The translations under genes were made by a program, and so were the position numbers. From positions 62,001 through 126,000 of the forward strand of contig JAZBOL010000096.1 of the NCBI GenBank assembly GCA_036351115.1: a stretch of DNA of 64,000 nt, given 5' to 3'. Below, one piece after another: positions 23,993 through 33,789 of this stretch; position 1 is the stretch's first letter, and each line of letters begins with the position of its first letter. This DNA is from Marinihelvus sp036351115 (GTDB taxonomy: Bacteria > Pseudomonadota > Gammaproteobacteria > Xanthomonadales > SZUA-36). The notes below the pieces were generated by a model. It was not told where the DNA came from. It did not search any database and saw only the letters and a program-made list of their open reading frames with translations.

Positions 23993-25066
23993 GTGATTCC
24001 CGGCGAGGTCTGGCATCGTTCCCGTGCCCCGGTCGCCTCTCACGACACCCTGGAGCAGGCCCTCCAGATCCACTGGGGCCTGACCGCCACCCTCACGCCG
24101 CTCTACGGTGAACGCGATCTCAATGTACGGCTTGACACCCCCGGTGGCGAAACCTGGCTTTTGAAGCTCGCCCATCCGGACACCGGGCGGCGGCGCCTGG
24201 ATTTTGAACAGGCGGTGCTCGATGGCCTGGACACCCGGCGGGCGTCGCCGGCAGCGCCGACCCTCGTGCCGTCACGGGATGGGGAATCCCTCGTGCCGAT
24301 CACCCTGGACGGTGCTGTGCGAACCCATCTTCGCCTCCTGAGCTGGCTGCCGGGTGAGCCCCTCGATCCGGAACGCGCCGGGCCGGAGACACTCGAGGCG
24401 CTCGGCTCCGCGATCGCCCGCCTCAACGAAGCTCTGGCGGCGTGTGCGCCCAGGGACACGCGGGCGCTGCCGGACGCCCTCCCCTGGGACCTGCGAAACA
24501 CCGCCGACCTGGCCCCCTTGCTCGACGCTTGCCCGCCCCTCGTTCCGGCGGAAGCCATCCGGCGCACGCTGGAAGCCTTTCGTCGGAACGTGGAGCCGGC
24601 GCTCCGCGCCCTTCCCGCCCAGGTGATCCACAACGATCTCAATCCCGACAACCTGCGCTGCGACCCCGGCCGGCCCGGCGCTGCGCCCGGTGTCATCGAT
24701 TTCGGGGACATGGTGGTCGCCCCGGTCGTCTGCGACCTGGCCATCGCCTGCGCCTACCTCGTCGGCCGGGCGCCGGACACGTGCCTGGACCGGGTCGTGG
24801 CCGTGCTCCGGGGCTTCGACCGGGTCCGGTCGATCCGGGAAGCGGAGTGGGCGCTGTTGCCCATCTTGCTCGAGTGCAGGCTCTGCCAGTCCCTGCTCAT
24901 CCAGGGCGCTCGCGTCGGTGACGGGCACCCCGATGCAGAAGCCCTGGAAACGAACCTCGAGGGTCATGGCCGACGCCTGCTGGCGCTCCAGGCGCTGGGC
25001 CGAGACCGGGCCGGGTGGCTGAAGGCGGCCGTGATAAGCCGGACGTCCGGCAACCTGAATGGCTAG
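23993..25066 (+). CDS. Aminoglycoside-phosphotransferase-fold kinase (homoserine/choline-kinase-like)
   Basis: A 357-residue small-molecule kinase of the APH superfamily. The N-lobe holds WLLKLAHPD with the ATP-anchoring lysine. The catalytic loop HNDLNPDNL and the metal-binding VIDFGDM are intact, so an active enzyme is likely. The substrate could be homoserine, hydroxylysine, choline or a sugar; the sequence does not decide, and it should not be read as a resistance gene. The start is GTG at 23993, 8 bases after the previous stop. Its last 4 bases overlap the convergent SDR gene. Confidence 0.8.
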   Translation: MIPGEVWHRSRAPVASHDTLEQALQIHWGLTATLTPLYGERDLNVRLDTPGGETWLLKLAHPDTGRRRLDFEQAVLDGLDTRRASPAAPTLVPSRDGESLVPITLDGAVRTHLRLLSWLPGEPLDPERAGPETLEALGSAIARLNEALAACAPRDTRALPDALPWDLRNTADLAPLLDACPPLVPAEAIRRTLEAFRRNVEPALRALPAQVIHNDLNPDNLRCDPGRPGAAPGVIDFGDMVVAPVVCDLAIACAYLVGRAPDTCLDRVVAVLRGFDRVRSIREAEWALLPILLECRLCQSLLIQGARVGDGHPDAEALETNLEGHGRRLLALQALGRDRAGWLKAAVISRTSGNLNG

Positions 25067-25833
25067 AAGCCGTACACGGAGAAGCCTCCGTCGATGGCGA
25101 GGGCCTGGCCGGTAAGGTAGCTGGACGCGGGCATGCAGAGAAACGCGATGGTCCTCGCCACTTCCTCCGGCGTGCCGACCCGGCCCATGGGTGTCCGCTC
25201 CACCACGGCCGACGCGTAAGCCGGGTCATCGAGCACCTGCCGTGCCAGGGGCGTGTCGATGTACCAGGGTGCGACGGCGTTCACCCGGATACCGTGGGGC
25301 GCCCACTCCACGGCCAGGTTGCGGGTCATCTGGATCAGGGCCGCCTTGCTCATGCCGTAAGGCGCCCCGGTACGTAGATGGGTCAGACCGGCAACGGACG
25401 CGTTGTTGACCACGGCGGCCGGCGCGCCCGCACGCAGCAGCGGCAGCAGGCGACGGCACAGGTCGAAACAGGCATCCATGTTGGTGCGCATCACCTGGCG
25501 GTATTCGTCGAAACTGAATTCTTCCATGGTCTTGCGGATGTTCATGCCCGCGTTGTTCACGAGGATGTTCAGCGCACCGTCCTCCGCCAGGCGCTCCACC
25601 ACGCGCTGGCGGCCGGCGGCCTCCGACAGGTCCGCCTGCAGCGTATCCACTTCCTGGCTCGCATCCCGAGAGATCTGATTCCGCGCCCTGGCAAGGTCAT
25701 CCTCGCCGCGCGCCACGAGCAGCAGGCGGGCGCCGAGCCGGGCGAATTCCTTCGCCGTCGCCAGGCCGAGCCCCCGGCTGGCCCCGGTGATCAGCGCCAG
25801 CTGGCCGTCGAGGCGCCACGCCCTTGAATTCAT
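25063..25833 (-). CDS. Short-chain dehydrogenase/reductase
   Basis: A 256-residue classical SDR. It has the cofactor loop TGASRGLG, NNAG, catalytic serine in NNASVAG, and the tyrosine/lysine pair in YGMSKAAL, with the C-terminal TGQALAIDGG typical of the family. It resembles tropinone-reductase-like and 3-oxoacyl-ACP-reductase-like members; the substrate is not determinable. The ATG at 25833 is 13 bases downstream of the sppA stop, so the two are probably one transcription unit. Confidence 0.85.
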   Translation of the reverse strand: MNSRAWRLDGQLALITGASRGLGLATAKEFARLGARLLLVARGEDDLARARNQISRDASQEVDTLQADLSEAAGRQRVVERLAEDGALNILVNNAGMNIRKTMEEFSFDEYRQVMRTNMDACFDLCRRLLPLLRAGAPAAVVNNASVAGLTHLRTGAPYGMSKAALIQMTRNLAVEWAPHGIRVNAVAPWYIDTPLARQVLDDPAYASAVVERTPMGRVGTPEEVARTIAFLCMPASSYLTGQALAIDGGFSVYGF

Positions 25834-25846
25834 GAAGCGTCCCCGT

Positions 25847-27700
25847 TCACCGGACCTCGCAGAGGCAGTGGGCAGCGACCCGGAAGCGTCCGTCCCCGGC
25901 CGCAAGGGAGCGAAGGTCGCTCAGCAGATCCGCCATGAAACCACGCGGCACGAAGGCCGGCGTGGCGGACGCGAGCGGGAGGTGGGCCACGACACCGCCG
26001 GACAGCTCCGCGAGAAAAGCCTCGAAGGGCGGCAGGGTCGGTTTGAAATAGCCGGCCCGGTAGCCGGTGCCGAGACCGGCGATGCGCGCCGCCGCATCGA
26101 CGGCTTCCTCGAGTCCCCCGAGCTGATCGACGAGACCGTGTTCCTGCGCCTGCGCCCCGCTCCAGACCCGGCCCCTGGCTACCGCCTCGATGGCCTCCCG
26201 GGACTGACCCCGGTGCTCGGACACCTGGCTGATGAACTGGTCGTACACCCGCTCCGTGCTCGCCTGTAGCATTCGGCCCAGTTCGGGGTCGAGGGGCCGG
26301 TCGATACGCAGGCTGCCGGCGAGCTCCGTCGTGCCCACTCCATCGGTGTAGATGCCCAGGCGCGCGAGGGATTCATCGATCGTCGGCAGAAAGCCGAAGA
26401 CCCCGATGGAGCCGGTGATGGTGGACGGGCTCGCCCAGATCTCGTCGGCGCTCATGGAAATCCAGTAGCCCCCGGACGCCGCGACATCCCCCATGGAAAC
26501 CACCACCGTTTTTCCCGCCTCCTGCAATACGGCCAGCTCCCGGCGAATCTGCTCCGAGGCCTGGGCATCGCCCCCGGGGCTGTTGACGCGAAGCACGACG
26601 GCCTTCACGGAAGCGTCCCGGCCGATCTCCCTGAGTTGTTGCACCGTGGTGGTGGCGCTGATGAAGCCCGGCCCCTGGCGCCCGGACACGATCTCTCCTT
26701 CGGCCACCAGGATCTTTACGTCGTGGCGTGGCGGCAGAGCGGTCGGCGGCGTGATCAGCCTCAGATAGTCGGCATGCCCCACGGCGCGGAAGCCGTCACC
26801 GGAACGGTTCGGCGCACCGGAAAAGGCGAGCGCCTGGCGCGCTTCCGGGCCAGTCAGCAGACGATCCACCAACCCCTCCTGCAAGGCAAATTCCGCGAAG
26901 CTGCCACCGACGGCTTCGATGCGCGCCGGCATGTCCGCGAGCGCCGCGCCCAGCGCCTGGGGCGGGATGCCGCGGTTCCGGGTGACGCCGTCCACGTAGT
27001 TCTGCCACAGGCTGCCGAGCCAGAACAGGGATGCCTCCCGGGCTTCCGGCGACATGTCGTTGCGGATGAGGGGCTCCATGGCGGACTTGTACTCGCCCAC
27101 CCGGAACAGGTTGATCTTGATCGACAGTTTCTCCAGGCCTTCCGCGAAGAAATTGCGGATGTTGGCGTAGCCGTCGATCCACACCATGCCATCCGGAGCG
27201 AGCCACACTTCGTCCGCGAGGGACGCCAGGTAATATTGGTGCTGGGTCATGTTCACGCCGCGGGCGAATACGGGCTTGCCCCGGGACTTGAAGTCACCCA
27301 CCGCCGTTTCGAGCTCCAGCAGGGATGCCTGGCCGATTCCCCAGAGGTCGTCCGTCTCGATCAGCATCTGGGTGATGCGCGTGTCGTCCGCCGCCCGTTC
27401 GATCACCGTGACCAGGTCGCGCAGGCGGGTTTCGCCCTGCCCCTGGTCCATGGCCTCCAGGAGCGCCCGGTCGAAAGCGGTTGTGGTGTACTCCTCGACC
27501 ACGTTGCCCTGGGGACGCAGGACGAGGGTGCTCTGGGCTTCGACGATCACCGTTTCCTTCGGCACCAGGGCGGCAGCGAAGATCAGGAACAGGACGAAAA
27601 AGAAGACCAGGTTCAGAATGACGAGGCGGGTGCCGTTGACGACCCGCCAAAGCCCCCGAAAAAACCGGCCCGCGGCCGAGGGCGTCTGTTCGTTCGACAT
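25847..27700 (-). CDS. sppA: Signal peptide peptidase SppA (67 kDa type)
   Basis: A 617-residue inner-membrane protease that degrades cleaved signal peptides. It has an N-terminal membrane anchor (about 26-46), two tandem S49 peptidase domains, the catalytic lysine K205 in GEYKSAMEP in the first domain and the nucleophile S409 in DVAASGGYW in the second, matching the E. coli long form closely in length and serine position. The ATG at 27700 is chosen because the MSNEQ start precedes the anchor; an open frame runs on to 27760. A TAGAAT box on the minus strand (27732-27737) is a possible -10. Confidence 0.94.
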   Translation of the reverse strand: MSNEQTPSAAGRFFRGLWRVVNGTRLVILNLVFFFVLFLIFAAALVPKETVIVEAQSTLVLRPQGNVVEEYTTTAFDRALLEAMDQGQGETRLRDLVTVIERAADDTRITQMLIETDDLWGIGQASLLELETAVGDFKSRGKPVFARGVNMTQHQYYLASLADEVWLAPDGMVWIDGYANIRNFFAEGLEKLSIKINLFRVGEYKSAMEPLIRNDMSPEAREASLFWLGSLWQNYVDGVTRNRGIPPQALGAALADMPARIEAVGGSFAEFALQEGLVDRLLTGPEARQALAFSGAPNRSGDGFRAVGHADYLRLITPPTALPPRHDVKILVAEGEIVSGRQGPGFISATTTVQQLREIGRDASVKAVVLRVNSPGGDAQASEQIRRELAVLQEAGKTVVVSMGDVAASGGYWISMSADEIWASPSTITGSIGVFGFLPTIDESLARLGIYTDGVGTTELAGSLRIDRPLDPELGRMLQASTERVYDQFISQVSEHRGQSREAIEAVARGRVWSGAQAQEHGLVDQLGGLEEAVDAAARIAGLGTGYRAGYFKPTLPPFEAFLAELSGGVVAHLPLASATPAFVPRGFMADLLSDLRSLAAGDGRFRVAAHCLCEVR

Positions 27701-27830
27701 GGTTGGAAGCGAACTCGTGTGACCAGCCTCCATTCTAGGAGTCCGGCCCGGCGCGAACAATCAGCCACAGGTCATGCCGCAACCACCGCGGGCGTGCACC
27801 GCGGCCTCGATGCGCCGCCGATGAAGGGTC

Positions 27831-28658
27831 TCAGGCGGCGCTGGCCCGCGCCGTCAACTCGGCCAGCCCCGAAACGGCCCGCACCTCGCCACCGGGCTTG
27901 AGCGCCGCGGGAACGCGCCCGCCCCGGTCGAACTCCTGCGTGATCCGTTCGCTGTACAGGCGCAGGACGTTGCCCGCCGCGCGGGTATGCACCGGCTCCA
28001 GCCCGTTGTTCTGAACGCGATTGGCAAAATCCCGGTCAATGCGCCAGTCCTCCACATCCATGTCGAAACCATTGACCTCGAGCATGTCGTGCCGGAAGCA
28101 GGATGAGGTCTGGCAATTCCAGAACTGCTGCTGGGGCGTGTCCTTCTGAACCCAGTTCTTGAAGCGGGCGACGGCGGAACTGGCCAGGTGGCGACTGTGC
28201 CACTCGGGGCTCACGGCCTTGAGCCAGGATTCCTCGAACATGGCGCCACTGCCAAGCGCCGCGGCATCGACCACCGACGTGATGGTTTCATCCAGGGGCA
28301 GCGTGTCACCGTGCACGAAGTAGCCATAATCGGCACGCTCCACGTGGGCCGCCAGGAAGTCCGGCTGCGCCAGGCAGTCGCCGCCCAGAAAAACGAGGTA
28401 TTCCGCCTTCGTGGAGAGGACGGCGGCATTCAGGGCACGCGCCAGGTTACCGACGCCGCTGGGCGCCTCGATGGCGCGAATGCCCTGGGGCAGGTGCCGT
28501 TCGTGGTGCGCGATGACGGGGTCGTTCGCGTCACCGGGCTCGGTGTCCACGACCAGCACCTCGAATTGGCGGTGCGACTGGCGATAGAGCGACGCCAGGC
28601 ACAGGTCCAGATGTTCCGGCTGCTGTCGGGCGTGGATGATGAGGGCGATGGGCGTCAT
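27831..28658 (-). CDS. Glycosyltransferase family 2 protein
   Basis: A 275-residue GT-A glycosyltransferase. The start IALIIHARQQPEHLDLCLAS and EVLVVDTEPGDAND are the nucleotide-sugar part; GVGNLARALNAAV and VFLGGDCLAQPDF supply the metal-binding region, where GGD replaces the usual DxD. The later EVNGFDMDVEDWRIDRDFAN resembles the catalytic ED/W segment of rhamnosyl- and galactosyltransferase families. The donor and acceptor are unknown. It lies upstream of sppA on the same strand with a 130-base gap. Confidence 0.8.
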   Translation of the reverse strand: MTPIALIIHARQQPEHLDLCLASLYRQSHRQFEVLVVDTEPGDANDPVIAHHERHLPQGIRAIEAPSGVGNLARALNAAVLSTKAEYLVFLGGDCLAQPDFLAAHVERADYGYFVHGDTLPLDETITSVVDAAALGSGAMFEESWLKAVSPEWHSRHLASSAVARFKNWVQKDTPQQQFWNCQTSSCFRHDMLEVNGFDMDVEDWRIDRDFANRVQNNGLEPVHTRAAGNVLRLYSERITQEFDRGGRVPAALKPGGEVRAVSGLAELTARASAA

Positions 28659-28783
28659 GGTCCGGTCCTTCGGTTCATGAGTCAGCGAAGAATGTACACC
28701 ACGCCGGCGAGGCCGCCAAGGCGGTGCGTACCTTTCACGGACGTGGGGTCGTCCCCTACACTAGCGCGTTCCGAACCCATGAG

Positions 28784-30166
28784 ATGCCCGACGTGCCCTA
28801 CCTCGCAGCCCCCCAATCCAACGTCATTCCCCTGATCGCCATCACCCCGGACACCCTGGAGGAACGGCTCGGCGAGCTGCCGGAAGAAGCGGCCCGATGG
28901 GCGCGAAACTCGGGATTCACGGGAGAAGCAGGGACCCTCTGCCTGGTACCGGGAGGGGCGGGAGAACTGGACCGGGTGCTCTTCGGTGACGCCGGGGATG
29001 GACCGCTCTGGCGCCTGGCGGGGCTGCCGTCGGTGCTGCCCGCGGGCGCCTACCGGCTGCAACAGGACGGTGGTCACGAGGACGCCGTCCAGCTTGCCCT
29101 GGGCTGGGGCCTGGGCGCCTACCGTTTCGACCGCTACCGGAAGAACCGGAACATCGAAGCCCGGCTCGTGGTCGATGAATCCGTGGAGCAGGCGGCACGC
29201 GCGCTCCTCGACGCCCAGTGCCTCGTGCGCGATCTCGTCAACACACCGACGGAAGACATGGGTCCGGTCCAGTTGACTGATGCGCTGCAGACCGAGGCGG
29301 ATCGGTTCGACGGGGAGGTCACGGTCATCGAGGGTGAAGCCCTGCTCGACGAAAACTATCCGGCCATTCACACCGTCGGGCGGGCAGCGGAAAGGCCGCC
29401 CCGTCTCGCCGTACTGGAATGGGGAGACCGGGAGGCGCCGCTGGTGGTGCTGATCGGCAAGGGGGTCTGCTTCGACACCGGCGGCCTCAACCTGAAACCC
29501 GGCGGCAGCATGGCCCTGATGAAAAAGGACATGGGCGGCGCGGCCCATGCGATCGGCCTGGCCCGCCTGGTCATGCAGGCCGGCCTGCCGGTACGTCTGC
29601 GGGTCATGATTCCCGCCGTGGAAAACGCCGTCGCCGGCAACGCCTACCGCCCGGGTGACGTCATTGCCACGCGCCTCGGCAAGAGCGTGGAGATCGGTAA
29701 CACGGACGCGGAAGGCCGCCTGGTGCTCTGCGACGCCCTCGCCGAGGCCATGGAAAGAAAGCCCGACCTCGTCATTGATTTCGCGACCCTCACGGGCGCC
29801 GCCCGCGTGGCGCTCGGCCCGGACCTGCCACCGGTGTTCAGCAACGACCGGTCACTGGTACAGGATCTGCTGCACGCGGGGGACGACGTGCAGGATCCGC
29901 TCTGGCAGCTGCCCCTGCACAAGCCCTATCTCGAGATGCTGAAAAGCGAGATCGCGGACATCAACAATGCCGGCAAGGGGGGCTTCGCCGGGGCCATAAC
30001 CGCGGCCCTGTTCCTGCAGGAATTCGTATCGCCGGACGTGCCCTGGGCCCATATCGATACCTTCGCCTGGGTGCCCACCGCGCGGGCCGGCCGCCCGGTC
30101 GGGGGCGAAGCCCTGGGAATGCGGGCCACCTTCGAGTGCCTCCGCCGGCGCTACCCGATCAACTGA
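28784..30166 (+). CDS. Leucyl aminopeptidase family protein (M17)
   Basis: A 460-residue cytosolic dizinc aminopeptidase. The conserved metal and catalytic parts are GKGVCFDTGGLNLKP, MKKDMGGAAHAIG, PAVENAVAGNAYRPGDV and the M17 signature NTDAEGRLVL. The N-terminal domain is shorter and more divergent than in PepA, as in the PepB/leucyl-aminopeptidase-like branch, so I give no gene symbol. The ATG at 28784 is 22 bases after a TACACT box (28757-28762). It faces away from the glycosyltransferase. Confidence 0.9.
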   Translation: MPDVPYLAAPQSNVIPLIAITPDTLEERLGELPEEAARWARNSGFTGEAGTLCLVPGGAGELDRVLFGDAGDGPLWRLAGLPSVLPAGAYRLQQDGGHEDAVQLALGWGLGAYRFDRYRKNRNIEARLVVDESVEQAARALLDAQCLVRDLVNTPTEDMGPVQLTDALQTEADRFDGEVTVIEGEALLDENYPAIHTVGRAAERPPRLAVLEWGDREAPLVVLIGKGVCFDTGGLNLKPGGSMALMKKDMGGAAHAIGLARLVMQAGLPVRLRVMIPAVENAVAGNAYRPGDVIATRLGKSVEIGNTDAEGRLVLCDALAEAMERKPDLVIDFATLTGAARVALGPDLPPVFSNDRSLVQDLLHAGDDVQDPLWQLPLHKPYLEMLKSEIADINNAGKGGFAGAITAALFLQEFVSPDVPWAHIDTFAWVPTARAGRPVGGEALGMRATFECLRRRYPIN

Positions 30167-30202
30167 ACTTCCCCGCGCGTCGAAGGCCCCGGCGAGCGTC
30201 CT

Positions 30203-31354
30203 TCAGACAAGAATGAAGCCGAGCAAGGCCACGACCGTGGTCACGAAGACCAGCAGGGTCAGGTAGCTGATACCGATGCAGAAGCCCTTGCCCAGGGTCA
30301 GGAACCAGCCCTGACGGTAGACCGTGCGCAGGGACAGGACCAGGTAGATGGGGATCCAGAAACCGACGATGTAGCTCGACCAGTAGGCGCCGGCTTCCAG
30401 CCAGCCCAGCCCGCGACCCGCGGCAAACATTTCGAGCGCCTCCAGGAACAGGGAAATGATCAGGGCCACGAAGACGAAACTGTGGTTATGCAGGGCCAGG
30501 ATCAGGTGTTCGATGTAGTAATGGCCGGAAAAGAGGTACCAGAACTTGAAGATCAGGGCGACCACGGGCAGCAGGACGAACATGGTGGCCGGCAGGATGT
30601 CGAAGATCTCGCGAACGATGAGCCGCGGATTCTCGTTGATCCGCTTGGCTTTCTCCGGTGACCGGCCGATTTCCTCGTTGATCCAGGCGTTCATCGAGTC
30701 GGGCAGCCAGGCGAAATCCACGGGATTGTCTTCCGGGTGCCAGGGCTGGTCGTTGAACCGGATCTCCTGGGTGCTGAAGAAGTCTTCCTGTTCCCGTTCA
30801 CGAACGCGCGCCTCGCTGAGGTCCGTGTCGATCTGGGCGCGCAGCTCGGGCGGCAGCGCACCGAGCGCTTCCTCCACCCTGGCCAGGTCCTCCTCCGTAT
30901 CGGCCGTGATCTGGATGCCGCTGCCCTGCCCGCCAAAGGTGACATTTTCCTCGATCGCGTCCGAAGACAGGAACGCCGCCAGCAGGAAGAAGATGATGCT
31001 GCTGAACAGGTAGAGCCGTACCGGCGGCGTGTAGCGAAAGCGCCGGCCGTCGAGGTAATCGCGGGTCAGTCGCCCCGGAATGAACAACAGGGGTTTCATG
31101 GTGCGCGTGAAGCGCGAATCCAGTTCCAGGGCCTCGGACAGGAATTCGCGAAGCAGCGCCGGGAAAAAGCGCAGGAAGTTACGATCCGGCTGCCCGCAAT
31201 AGTGGCAGAAGGGCCCCTCGAGCGAGGTGCCGCAGTTGAGGCAGGCGGGAGATCCGGCCCGTGCCGAGGCGCGCAGCGTCAACGCCGGATCAGGGGACAC
31301 GGCAAGCGCCCTGGACGGCCGTTCTTCTTCCCCGTTCCTCGTTTCCCCGGTCAT
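30203..31354 (-). CDS. DUF3667 membrane protein with N-terminal zinc ribbon
   Basis: This 383-residue protein starts with a zinc ribbon (CLNCGTSLEGPFCHYCGQ, residues about 38-55) and the DUF3667 stretch PALLREFLSEALELDSRFT followed by a TM segment at RLYLFSSIIFFLLAAFL. A long charged, probably periplasmic loop (about 130-240) is then followed by four or so membrane helices. No function is known. Its ATG overlaps the stop of the upstream epimerase gene, so the two are co-translated. Confidence 0.8.
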   Translation of the reverse strand: MTGETRNGEEERPSRALAVSPDPALTLRASARAGSPACLNCGTSLEGPFCHYCGQPDRNFLRFFPALLREFLSEALELDSRFTRTMKPLLFIPGRLTRDYLDGRRFRYTPPVRLYLFSSIIFFLLAAFLSSDAIEENVTFGGQGSGIQITADTEEDLARVEEALGALPPELRAQIDTDLSEARVREREQEDFFSTQEIRFNDQPWHPEDNPVDFAWLPDSMNAWINEEIGRSPEKAKRINENPRLIVREIFDILPATMFVLLPVVALIFKFWYLFSGHYYIEHLILALHNHSFVFVALIISLFLEALEMFAAGRGLGWLEAGAYWSSYIVGFWIPIYLVLSLRTVYRQGWFLTLGKGFCIGISYLTLLVFVTTVVALLGFILV

Positions 31355-32337
31355 GTGACGAGACCCTCGCTCCGCATCCAGTCGATCGTGTCCTGCAGCA
31401 GATCACGCGGTGGCGTGAAGGCATATCCCAGCCGCTCGCGGGCGCGGCTGGAATCGCAGTGCATGTGCCGGCAGATCATGGCGGCCCCCTCCGGTGTGAT
31501 GTCCGGCGCCTTCCCGGTAACGCGCGCCAGCGCCGTCGAAAGCCGGGCCATGACGCCCAGCTGCCACGCGGGTGACGCCCTGGCGGGCACGGGCTTGCCC
31601 AGGAGTTCGCCGGCGAGCCGGATGAGCTCGAGAAACGGAATGTCCGGCCCGCCGAGCAGATAATTCGAGCCCGTCTCGCCCCGCTCCCAGGCCGCGATGT
31701 GGGCACCGGCAACTTCCCGAACGTCGGCAAAGGCTCCGCCACCGGGCGGCACGCCCGGCAGCTTCTGCTGGTCGACCAGGCGGATCATGCGGGACCAGTT
31801 GTGCCGGTCACCGGGCCCGAGCACATGGGCCGGATTGCAGATGACGGCGTCCAGTTCCCCGGCCTCCACGGCCTGGCGGACCCGCCGTTCCGCGAGCCGC
31901 TTCGTGCGCAGGTAGTTGATCCACTCGTCCCCCGCGGTCCAGGGTGTGTCCTCGTCGATGGTTCCGTCCTGGAACCCCCAGACGATGAAGCTCGAGGTAT
32001 GGACGAAGCGCCGGGCGTTCCGCTCGATCGCCGCCCGCACCACGTGATCCGTGCCGCCCACGTTCACGGCGGTCTGCGCCTCGTTGTGCCGGGACCAGAT
32101 GTTGGTGCTTGCCGCCACGTGAAAGACCGCGTCGACGCCTGCGGGCATGGCAGCCCGGACCGAGTCGTGATCAGTGACGTCGCCGAACCGGTATCGCAGA
32201 TCGAGGTCCTGGATATCGCGCTGGGACGATTGCTCCCGGACGAGCACCGTGACGTCCCAGCCACGGCCGAGCAGCTGCCGCACGAGGTGGGCGCCCACGA
32301 AGCCCGTGGCGCCGGTGACGAAGGCGGTCTGACTCAT
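31351..32337 (-). CDS. NAD-dependent epimerase/dehydratase (extended SDR)
   Basis: A 328-residue extended short-chain dehydrogenase. TGATGFVGAHLVRQLL is the NAD(P)-binding loop. In the position of the active-site tyrosine it has NYLRTKRLAE, with HTSSFIVWG before it, so the YxxxK pattern is present. It resembles dihydroflavonol-4-reductase-like and 3-beta-hydroxysteroid-dehydrogenase-like proteins. The substrate is unknown. The ATG at 32337 is chosen because it begins just before the glycine-rich loop. The open frame upstream overlaps the divergent MATE gene. Confidence 0.87.
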   Translation of the reverse strand: MSQTAFVTGATGFVGAHLVRQLLGRGWDVTVLVREQSSQRDIQDLDLRYRFGDVTDHDSVRAAMPAGVDAVFHVAASTNIWSRHNEAQTAVNVGGTDHVVRAAIERNARRFVHTSSFIVWGFQDGTIDEDTPWTAGDEWINYLRTKRLAERRVRQAVEAGELDAVICNPAHVLGPGDRHNWSRMIRLVDQQKLPGVPPGGGAFADVREVAGAHIAAWERGETGSNYLLGGPDIPFLELIRLAGELLGKPVPARASPAWQLGVMARLSTALARVTGKAPDITPEGAAMICRHMHCDSSRARERLGYAFTPPRDLLQDTIDWMRSEGLVT

Positions 32338-32397
32338 TTCGAGGCCATGCCGGGGCGTCCTCTCGGTTACAATTCCGGGCCCCACCGGACCCCGACG

Positions 32398-33789
32398 ATG
32401 AATCATAACACCGGCAAACCGTCGCTCTGGTTTGAAATCAGGCGCACCCTGCAGCTCGCCTCGCCGGTGATGATCGGGCTGGTGGCCGGCTTCGCCATGA
32501 ATTTTATCGACACGGTGATGGCGGGCCGCCTGCCGGAGAAGGAAGTGGCCCTCGCGGCCCTGGCGACCGGCGGCGCCCTCTGGTCGGCGGGGCTGATGAT
32601 CGTCATCGGCCTGCTCATGGCCGTGCAACCTTCGGTGGCGCAGCTCGACGGCGCAGGCCGACACCGTGATGCCGCCGCGGTCACACGGCAGGGCTTCTGG
32701 CTCGCCCTCGCGCTCGCCATACCCTTTTTTCTTCTCGTGTATCACGGCGCCGCGATCCTTCGCTGGCTCGACGTCGATCCGGCCATCGTGCCCGTGGCCG
32801 ACGGCTATCTGAAGGCCCTGGCCTTCGGCGCGCCGCTCATGTGCGCGGTGATGCTGCAACGGTTTTTCAGCGAAGGCTCGGGCCACACGCGACCCACCAT
32901 GTACATCGGTCTGGCCGGCGTGCTGCTCAACATTCCGCTCAACTGGGTGCTCATGTACGGACAGCTGGGGTTTCCGGCCCTGGGGGCCACCGGCTGCGGC
33001 GTCGCCACCTCCCTGGTAATCACGCTGCAGGCCCTCGGGTTTTTTCTGTACCTGCGGCGCCACCGGCACTACCGGCCCTACGGCCTGTTCGAGCGCTGGG
33101 ACTGGGCGGACCTGGCGGAGCTGCGCAGCCTGCTCGCCATCGGCCTGCCGATCGCGGGAACGCTGTTCGTGGAGGGGAGCCTGTTCATGGCGGCCTCGCT
33201 GCTGATCGGGCGGCTCGGGCCCACACCCACCGCGTCGCACCTCATCGCCATCAACTTCTCCGCGCTGGTGTTCATGATCCCCCTGGGGCTGGGTAGCGCC
33301 GTCACCACGCGCGTGGGCAACGCCCTGGGTCGGGGAGACCCGGAAGGCGCTCGACATGCCGGCCTGGTGGGGGGCGCCATCGTCCTGGGCACGCAGACGC
33401 TGAGCGCGACGCTCATGCTGACCTTTCCCATGGCCATCGTGGCGATCTACACCAACGACCCGACCATCGCCACTCTCGCCGTCAGTCTCCTCGGTCTCGC
33501 GGCTATCTTCCAGCTACCGGATGGCATCCAGATTTGCATGGCCGGGATTTTGCGCGGCTACAAGGACACCTTCGTGCCCATGCTCGTGAACATCCTGTCC
33601 TACTGGATCGTCGGATTGAGCCTCGGGTACTGGCTGACCTTCAACCAGGGCCTCGGCCCGGCCGGCATGTGGTGGGGGATGATCGCCGGCCTGACCGTGG
33701 GCGCCGTCCTGCTTTCCGCGCGTTTTCTGTGGCGCAGCCGCGAGGCCATCCGCGCCGGGGTCAGCGCTGCTCCCGCTCCAGGTCCCTGA
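32398..33789 (+). CDS. MATE-family multidrug/Na+ antiporter (NorM-like)
   Basis: A 463-residue inner-membrane exporter with twelve predicted helices and two homologous halves. Characteristic stretches are ASPVMIGLVAGFAMNFIDTV, MLQRFFSEGSGHTRPTMYI and GIQICMAGILRGYKDTFVP. It exports cationic compounds in exchange for Na+ or H+; the substrates are unknown. A TACAAT box at 32368-32373 predicts transcription from about 32380, 18 bases before the ATG at 32398. Its last 29 bases overlap the 3' end of the convergent pspC gene. Confidence 0.92.
   Translation: MNHNTGKPSLWFEIRRTLQLASPVMIGLVAGFAMNFIDTVMAGRLPEKEVALAALATGGALWSAGLMIVIGLLMAVQPSVAQLDGAGRHRDAAAVTRQGFWLALALAIPFFLLVYHGAAILRWLDVDPAIVPVADGYLKALAFGAPLMCAVMLQRFFSEGSGHTRPTMYIGLAGVLLNIPLNWVLMYGQLGFPALGATGCGVATSLVITLQALGFFLYLRRHRHYRPYGLFERWDWADLAELRSLLAIGLPIAGTLFVEGSLFMAASLLIGRLGPTPTASHLIAINFSALVFMIPLGLGSAVTTRVGNALGRGDPEGARHAGLVGGAIVLGTQTLSATLMLTFPMAIVAIYTNDPTIATLAVSLLGLAAIFQLPDGIQICMAGILRGYKDTFVPMLVNILSYWIVGLSLGYWLTFNQGLGPAGMWWGMIAGLTVGAVLLSARFLWRSREAIRAGVSAAPAPGP

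Noticed and set aside
23993..25066. Aminoglycoside resistance gene
   Set aside because: The APH fold is shared by many metabolic kinases, and there is no mobile context.
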